Of a stretch of DNA of 64,000 bases, positions 59,501 through 64,000 are shown one piece after another. This DNA is from Isoetes taiwanensis. Taxonomy: Eukaryota > Streptophyta > Lycopodiopsida > Isoetales > Isoetaceae. Every line of letters begins with the position of its first letter. Positions within the stretch are counted from its first letter, which is position 1. Below the pieces are notes generated by a model, which was not told where the DNA came from, made no database searches, and saw only the letters and a program-made list of their open reading frames with translations. A program made the translations under genes and the position numbers. The stretch covers positions 1,304,754 through 1,368,753 of the forward strand of contig JAJEKV010000051.1 of assembly GCA_021234155.1 (NCBI GenBank), written 5' to 3'.

Positions 59501-59844
59501 CTGGGTGCAAAGTAGCAGACAGCCATATAGTAAGGAATATGTAATCCCTTTATTTCTATCCAAATATACTGACAATTCTTGTCCTTTTTAATACCAGTTA
59601 TCATCTCCTTGTATTCTGGTCGGATAAAGCATGCTATCCCTCCATTTCCCATGTCTTTATCTTTAAATCTTGCATTATGCACTATCATTTCGAACCCCTC
59701 AATATCCGGAAGTGCATACAAATCATGTTCTTTAGTTTCTACAAAGCATATGACATTCTCTAATATATCATACATGCTGATCACCTTGTGAATAGTCAGT
59801 CTATTGATATTCCAGACTGCTATACGAAGGCCCCCCGCGTCCCC
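56579..59844 (-). pseudogene. NL9 ORF2 (endonuclease + reverse transcriptase), lightly damaged
   Basis: After the ORF1 TAG the frame reads GLRIAVWNINRL, then ICFVETKEHDLYALPDIEGF, GNGGIACFIRPEYKEM and KIILVGDFNGRIGNLQATTY. It stops at 59155 because of a slip in an A7 run (about 59162-59168). The next segment, 57537-59126, is one long frame: ESDHTPLHFKLN; RNRVVPIHKGGSCHEANNYK; MAFVDFKKAFDKVPRMKLWE; IGVKQGCPLSPTLFGLFIDS; the catalytic LLMYADDVVIFARS; and YKYLGLIF. After more shifts come LELGVKTQTPYPMMLVESGL (57094-57393) and the last frame, 56579-56812. Only a handful of indels separate this copy from a complete ORF2. Confidence 0.9.
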
Positions 59845-60561
59845 CTATTCGACAACGGCTTTCCCTTTGATCCACTTCACGTTCTGGTGATTTGCCTTTG
59901 CTTCCTTAAACTTTGTCATCTCGATTTTCTTTTCTTGCAGCTGTTCTTTTGTGAGGTCATCATTGACCCACATAAATTTTCCTTTCAGATTATGTATGTG
60001 TTTCAAGACTTGAAATCGATCTTCTCGGTTTGCGAATTTCACAAGAACATGTCGTGTGCCATGTTCTTTCTTGCCAATTCTAAATGCCTCCAGACATCCT
60101 GCTGCAACTTGCATTTCCTCCGTGAAAAACTTCATAACAGCTGCCTTTGTATCCTCTTTTTCTTTCTCAGGAAGGCCTACAATACGAAGATTCATTGCTC
60201 GTTGTTTTTTTTCCTGGGTCTCCACATAGCTTTCAAATGCATGTTTCAGTTCAGATAGATTTGCATCATGGTCGAGATCTTCATCTTGTGTCTCTTTCAA
60301 ATTTACAATATCCGATTTGACCTGTTGCATTTCATCCTTCATTTCCTGGAAATCCTTCCTCAACAGTTCATTCTCTGTTCGCAAATTTCGTATTTCTGCC
60401 ATGAGTTTGTCCTCTCGGCTTGCTGCTTCTTTTCTGAAGGCTATGAGCTTCTTCCAGATCGTTGCCAAAGAAATCTCGCTTGTCTCCCCTTGTTCTGATA
60501 GTTCATCCTTTGATTCGTCCTCCCTGCCCTTTGTCTTCTTATGCTTTGGTCCTTTTGCCAT
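59845..60561 (-). CDS. NL9 ORF1 protein, 238 aa, intact
   Basis: ATG at 60559-60561 (MAKGPKHKKTKGREDESKDE). Coiled coil about 25-115 (LIAFRKEAASREDKLMAEIR, LRKDFQEMKDEMQQVKSDIV). RRM-like domain about 120-185 (RAMNLRIVGLPEKEKEDTKA, HVLVKFANREDRFQVLKHI). C-terminal tail FMWVNDDLTKEQLQEKKIEM to KWIKGKAVVE. Same architecture as NL7 ORF1 but shorter at the N-terminus. It ends in TAG (59845-59847), and ORF2 continues in frame without another stop. Confidence 0.9.
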   Translation of the reverse strand: MAKGPKHKKTKGREDESKDELSEQGETSEISLATIWKKLIAFRKEAASREDKLMAEIRNLRTENELLRKDFQEMKDEMQQVKSDIVNLKETQDEDLDHDANLSELKHAFESYVETQEKKQRAMNLRIVGLPEKEKEDTKAAVMKFFTEEMQVAAGCLEAFRIGKKEHGTRHVLVKFANREDRFQVLKHIHNLKGKFMWVNDDLTKEQLQEKKIEMTKFKEAKANHQNVKWIKGKAVVE

Positions 60562-60605
60562 TCTCGTTCCCTAAAGATAGTACAGGTGCACCCAAAGCGC
60601 CAAAC

Positions 60606-60667
60606 AGAGCGCCAAAGAGAGGGAGAGAGAGGGAGGGAGGGAGGGAGGGAAAGAGAGAGAGAGAAGA
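60606..60667. repeat. GA-rich tract between NL9 and NL10
   Basis: AGAGAGGGAGAGAGAGGGAG, then GGGA units and AG repeats. It joins the NL9 5' end to the NL10 3' end. Confidence 0.9.
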
Positions 60668-61886
60668 AAATTTTATTTTTCCATCTATGAGACCATCAGG
60701 TCTATTAGATGTTGCAAATACCAAATATTTACATCAAAAGTTTGTGTGTTTACTCATAAAAAGTAAACACTACTACTGCTCTCCTACTCTTCTCTGTCAT
60801 CTTCTTCAAATTCTTGAAGTAAGTGTTTATAGCTTCTTTATACCTCCTGAGTTACAAACTTTACAAAGCCTTTTGCTTCAATCAAAATCACCCCATCTTC
60901 CCACCTCAATCCCGAGGTGATGTGAACTAAGTCTCATTCTAGAGATCGCATGTCTTTTGTGCATTGAAAGCCCCTCGAGTAGATATGGCACGGGTCTTAA
61001 TCCTGGGTTCATCTGGTCCTTGTAGTTTTGCATCTTAACACCTGCCCCTATCCACGCTCTATGTCCTAAGGTTGGTCTTTACCCATTCTCTAATTGTATC
61101 TTTATCACACGTCATACAATCTAAATTCATCCCCCAACCAGCCAGCCATTTTTTTGCTTCCATTAGCCATCCCCTTTCTGCACTTTCCTTCATTGCTAAA
61201 GATGGGTACGCGTCTTCATCCATGTTCCGGACTTTACTGTAATAATGTAAGAAATGGCATATTGCCTCCCCTTCCAATGGGATCAGACCTGTTTCACTTA
61301 AGAGCATCTCATAAGGCGTTTGGAGTTTAACTCCTAACTCTGTCATCAAGAATTTCTTTTGGATTTTCTCAATCCTTTTCCACATATCCCGAGATAAACC
61401 AGGCCCCCACACTTCACAACCATATAATACAACAGCTTGAACAAGCATCTTGTTAGCAATTTTTTGGGTCCAAAATCTACAATCTCCTCATGTGCATGAA
61501 AAACAAGGCTTTCAAACCAGCATCTGCTCTTTGTTCTACTATCTTGTTCCACTTATAATTTTGGTCTACCAACAACCCAAGATATTTGTATTGTGTTGTC
61601 AAATCTACTTTTTCTCCCTTGTATGTGAAGATAAAATCATTCGCCTTCGTACCAAATACTATGAACTTGGTTTTCTTTAAGTTTCGCTCATTTGCATCCT
61701 GTCACAAAATGCCTCTAACACATCTAAATGTTTCTGTAGCCCTTTTTTACTTCTTGATAATAGCATTATATCATCTGCATACAGGAGCAGTAACAGAGCA
61801 TAGCCTCCTGCTATTGTCCCTTCGCCACCTTTTTGTGTGATCCAGGATTCCAGTTCATCAATGAAGATGCCGAATAGAGTTGGGGC
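60666..61886 (-). mobile_element. LINE copy NL10, 5'-truncated within the reverse transcriptase
   Basis: The 5' edge falls at PTLFGIFIDELESW (about 61886) against Ty3 LTR sequence. The 3' end carries the stem-loop AGACC-TGAT-GGTCT (about 60690-60704), then AAAATTTTCTTC and (TC)n. It sits in the 3' LTR of the Ty3 element and so is younger than that element; NL9 begins at its tail and may be younger still. Confidence 0.88.
61059..61886 (-). pseudogene. NL10 ORF2 C-terminal part
   Basis: The region upstream of 61448, in other frames, holds the catalytic-motif remains (YADD-type ATATCATCTGCATAC near 61768). The 129-codon frame 61059-61448 reads LVQAVVLYGCEVWGPGLSRD, ELGVKLQTPYEMLLSETGLI and MKESAERGWLMEAKKWLAGW. 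The Cys/His motif at the very end is decayed. Fragment, non-functional. Confidence 0.85.
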
Positions 61887-62327
61887 TATTCAATTAACCA
61901 AATACCTGATCCCTGATTCACTCCTCTCGATCCGAAGGCGTCCATGTCTCTCTTCTGCTTTGGGATGCGGTCGGAGGGATGATCTGACAAGCTGGGGCGC
62001 ACGGGCAGATCGTGGAGTTGGAATTGACTCCTCAGGCGCGCGAATCGGAGCTCGGAAGGTCTGTGGGCGAAAAAGGGAATGTTAGGGTTTGGTGCCTTAT
62101 GTAGGCTATTAGTTAGGTTTAGGGTTTCCATGACCCTTGGTCTACCTTTAATGGGTTAAAGGTCTAAAAGTGCACGCATTGCTAAGTGTGCGCACCATTG
62201 CAAGTTGCCCCCTAGGGCGTCCTTGCTTGGGTACATGTCGGCGTACACGTCGATTGGACGGTGTGTACGCGTGACGGTGCAGTACGGTATATGTCTTGGG
62301 ACCGTATATCGTACTGGAACGTCACAT
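61887..62327 (-). mobile_element. Ty3 chromovirus 3' LTR (partial, interrupted by NL10)
   Basis: On the minus strand the LTR begins TGTGACGTTCCAGTACGAT directly after a polypurine tract, AAGGTGGGGAGAA (62328-62340). It contains CCCTAGGGGGCAACTTGC and a CTACATAAGG TATA-like site, and is cut at about 61887 by NL10. The rest of the LTR was not found beyond NL10 and NL9. Short open frames here are chance. Confidence 0.7.
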
Positions 62328-62339
62328 TCTCCCCACCTT

Positions 62340-63160
62340 GAATTGATGCTGTCCGCAGCATCGTGGGTCTCCCCACCTTGGGATCTTCTTAACCTGCAAT
62401 CAACCTCATGTATACGACATACTTATTATTATAGTTATACTTTTAATAGGATTATCTCAAGGTAATATTTATTGAACATTATTATACCATTATTCAATCC
62501 AATAGTTATCACTTATGTCGTTACAACAATAACTTTTAACGTTTCGGTTTATCATTATATATACAATTATTCTTCGAGGTACTCTTTATTCCTTGCAACA
62601 CATTACAAGGAAAATTGTGTTGCAAGTCTTCGTAGTTCGACCTCCTGGCCCTCCGGAGCGCTCTATTGGCCTGCAGGTCAACACTACGTTAGTACCATTT
62701 TTAATTATTAATAAAGTTTTGGTTATATGGTGACCACCCCACCTATCTACATGAATGCATGGCTAATCTCCCAGTGTAAGAGGATGATTCTTCCATCGTG
62801 GCCGAGGAGACAGCGCCTATAATGCCTATATGGCGCTCATGCCTACACCTTTAGTTGCCCAGCGTGGAGGATAGGTCCTTCCCGTATATGGGGCGTGAAG
62901 GCTAGATTCCTCCTATCAAAGCATATATGGGGCTAGAGGTGCTTTTCCTATCAATGCATTCCTCAATGACCTCCTTTCTCTCGAGGTCATCTACTTCCGT
63001 GGGACAGAAGTAGACTTTCTAAGCGGAACCGCGGTCATGCCTACATTGACATTACACCACGTCCTAGAGATCACCGTAGTAATCTCATCATCGGTAACAA
63101 CGCATGCAACCCTTATCTCATAGGTTGTATGCGTAGATTATACTTAACTAGGCAAGCTAT
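62340..63160 (-). other. Ty3 element: untranslated stretch between pol and 3' LTR
   Basis: No coding features; lies between the chromodomain stop (63160) and the polypurine tract. Confidence 0.55.
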
Positions 63161-64000
63161 TAGTCTACACAAATCGACATGCCTGAGCCGATTTCTTCGG
63201 AGATGACTTTGCCGTCCCATTGCTCCATAAACTGTGGGTACTGTTTTTCCAGATCTCTTTTAAGTACCCATGTCGCGTCTTCCACCGGCAAGTGTTTCCA
63301 CTTGACCAAGTATTGGAGAAACTCCGATCTCCTTGTTTTCTTGAATGCTTTATCGAGAATTAGTTCTGGAACTATTTCTATCTGCTCTTCTGTCATTTCC
63401 AACATCGTTGGGGTGTCCAGGACTTCATCTGGATTGGGAGTGTGCTTCTTCAGCAAACTCACGTGGAAGACTTTGTGGATTTTTAGGTGTGCTGGCAAGT
63501 CTAACTTGTAGGATTGGTTACCCACTCTCTGGACTATTCTGAAGGGTCCAGCCCACCTTGGAGCAAGCTTCTTGCTTTCGTCTGCTTTACCTTGATCTTG
63601 AGCCATACATCATCTCCGACCTGGAATTCTCTGACTGTCCGATGTTTGTCGGCAATGCTCTTCTGCCGACTCCTTGCTGCTAGAAGGCACCCTCGAACTT
63701 CTTCTATAAGCTGCTGCATGTCGCTCAACATTTGCTGCGAAACTTCCACTTTTGACAGGGATTGTGCCAAGTGTCTGGAGTTAGGCATTGGTAGCCGTAG
63801 TTGATCATGAACGGTGACATTTGGGATGATTCCTGCTTGGTGCTATTGTATGCAAACTCCACCAAGTGAATAAATTCCTCCCACATACCTTGCTTGTTCC
63901 AGACATAGTTTCGGAGCATGTCTTCCAATATTCTGTTGATACGCTCTGTTTGCCCATCCGTCTGTGGATGGTAGGCCGTGCTCATGGATAGCTTCTTCCA
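63160..64000 (-). pseudogene. Ty3/gypsy chromovirus pol C-terminus (integrase + chromodomain), two frameshifts, runs off the edge
   Basis: The minus strand starts at the window edge: MSTAYHPQTDGQTERINRIL (integrase core, 63725-63985), then a frameshift near 63765, SKVEVSQQMLSDMQQLIEEV and VREFQVGDDVWLKIK (63534-63788), then another frameshift near 63600. Next come KKLAPRWAGPFRIVQRVGNQ (GPY/F-type module) and a chromodomain, LDKAFKKTRRSEFLQYLVKW to PVEDATWVLKRDLEKQYPQF (63160-63606). A chromodomain after the integrase defines the chromovirus branch of Ty3, in which it steers insertion to chromatin. Two frameshifts make this copy inactive. Confidence 0.9.

Larger units (their letters stand above)
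56500..60605 (-). mobile_element. LINE copy NL9, full length, head abutting NL10's tail
   Basis: The 5' end GGCGCTCTGTTTGGCGC lies at about 60595-60605, directly against the GA tract. The 3' end (GACATAATAAAC) is followed by (TTTC)n on the minus strand (56519-56531). The terminal stem-loop is AGGCC-TTTGA-GGCCT (56553-56567). A second partial hairpin, GACCTGGTGGTC, lies just beyond the tail (about 56497-56512). Both ORFs are present, ORF2 with few lesions. Confidence 0.92.

Overview
The window is eukaryotic nuclear DNA from a land plant, probably one with a large repeat-filled genome; a fern or lycophyte would fit, but the sequence alone does not prove the lineage. The plant signs are a DUF1644 zinc-finger gene with a spliced 5' leader, exons of a RelA/SpoT homologue (RSH), a fragment of 3-ketoacyl-CoA synthase (KCS), a decayed F-box/SNF2 helicase of a plant-type architecture, Ty3 chromovirus pieces, a PIF/Harbinger element and tRNA-derived SINE sequences. 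There are no operons, bacterial promoters or CRISPR arrays. The only host gene that looks functional is the DUF1644 gene at 34.9-37.4 kb on the + strand.

Most of the rest is transposons. At least ten non-LTR retrotransposon (LINE) copies are present, named NL1 to NL10 here. NL1 (1-3060), NL3 (11.2-11.7 kb), NL4 (11.95-13.9 kb), NL6 (38.8-40.06 kb), NL7 (41.98-46.87 kb), NL8 (47.13-50.12 kb), NL9 (56.5-60.6 kb) and NL10 (60.67-61.89 kb) are on the - strand; NL5 (22.8-24.7 kb) is on the + strand. They share a coiled-coil/RRM-like ORF1 protein, an APE-type endonuclease, a reverse transcriptase and a C-terminal Cys/His motif. NL2 (6.8-9.3 kb) is a different, more decayed L1-like copy. The NL family ends in a conserved stem-loop followed by a short microsatellite tail, and several copies sit inside TC-rich tracts, always with the TC-rich strand as the sense strand.

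From 38.8 to 64 kb the elements form a nested stack, low to high coordinate: NL6 ORF1 remnant; (AG)n; a 1.55 kb TIR element; (AG)n; NL7; (AG)n; a 100 bp copy of the Harbinger left end; NL8; GA-rich tract; a near-complete Harbinger element with a Myb/SANT-like ORF1 (+) and a DDE transposase (-) that converge; Ty3-like LTR sequence; NL9; GA tract; NL10; a Ty3 chromovirus 3' LTR and the end of its pol, running off the right edge.

The left half has a gag-like retro-insertion with a 16 bp target-site duplication (3.37-4.60 kb), a 193 bp direct repeat rich in CATGCATG, a Ty3 integrase scrap, a 540 bp fold-back MITE inside NL4, a tandem SINE array, and at 15.6-19.9 kb two broken host genes on the - strand, with RSH exons lying between two exons of the helicase pseudogene. 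Between 26 and 34 kb are the KCS fragment, minisatellites, Helitron-like termini, an unrecognised exon cluster, a five-unit palindromic tandem array and a GC-rich fold-back.

The most unusual signal is that in all three LINE copies where the ORF1/ORF2 junction survives (NL1, NL7, NL9), ORF1 ends in TAG followed by G and the endonuclease continues in the same frame with no further stop. This would fit translation of the endonuclease/reverse transcriptase by stop-codon readthrough.
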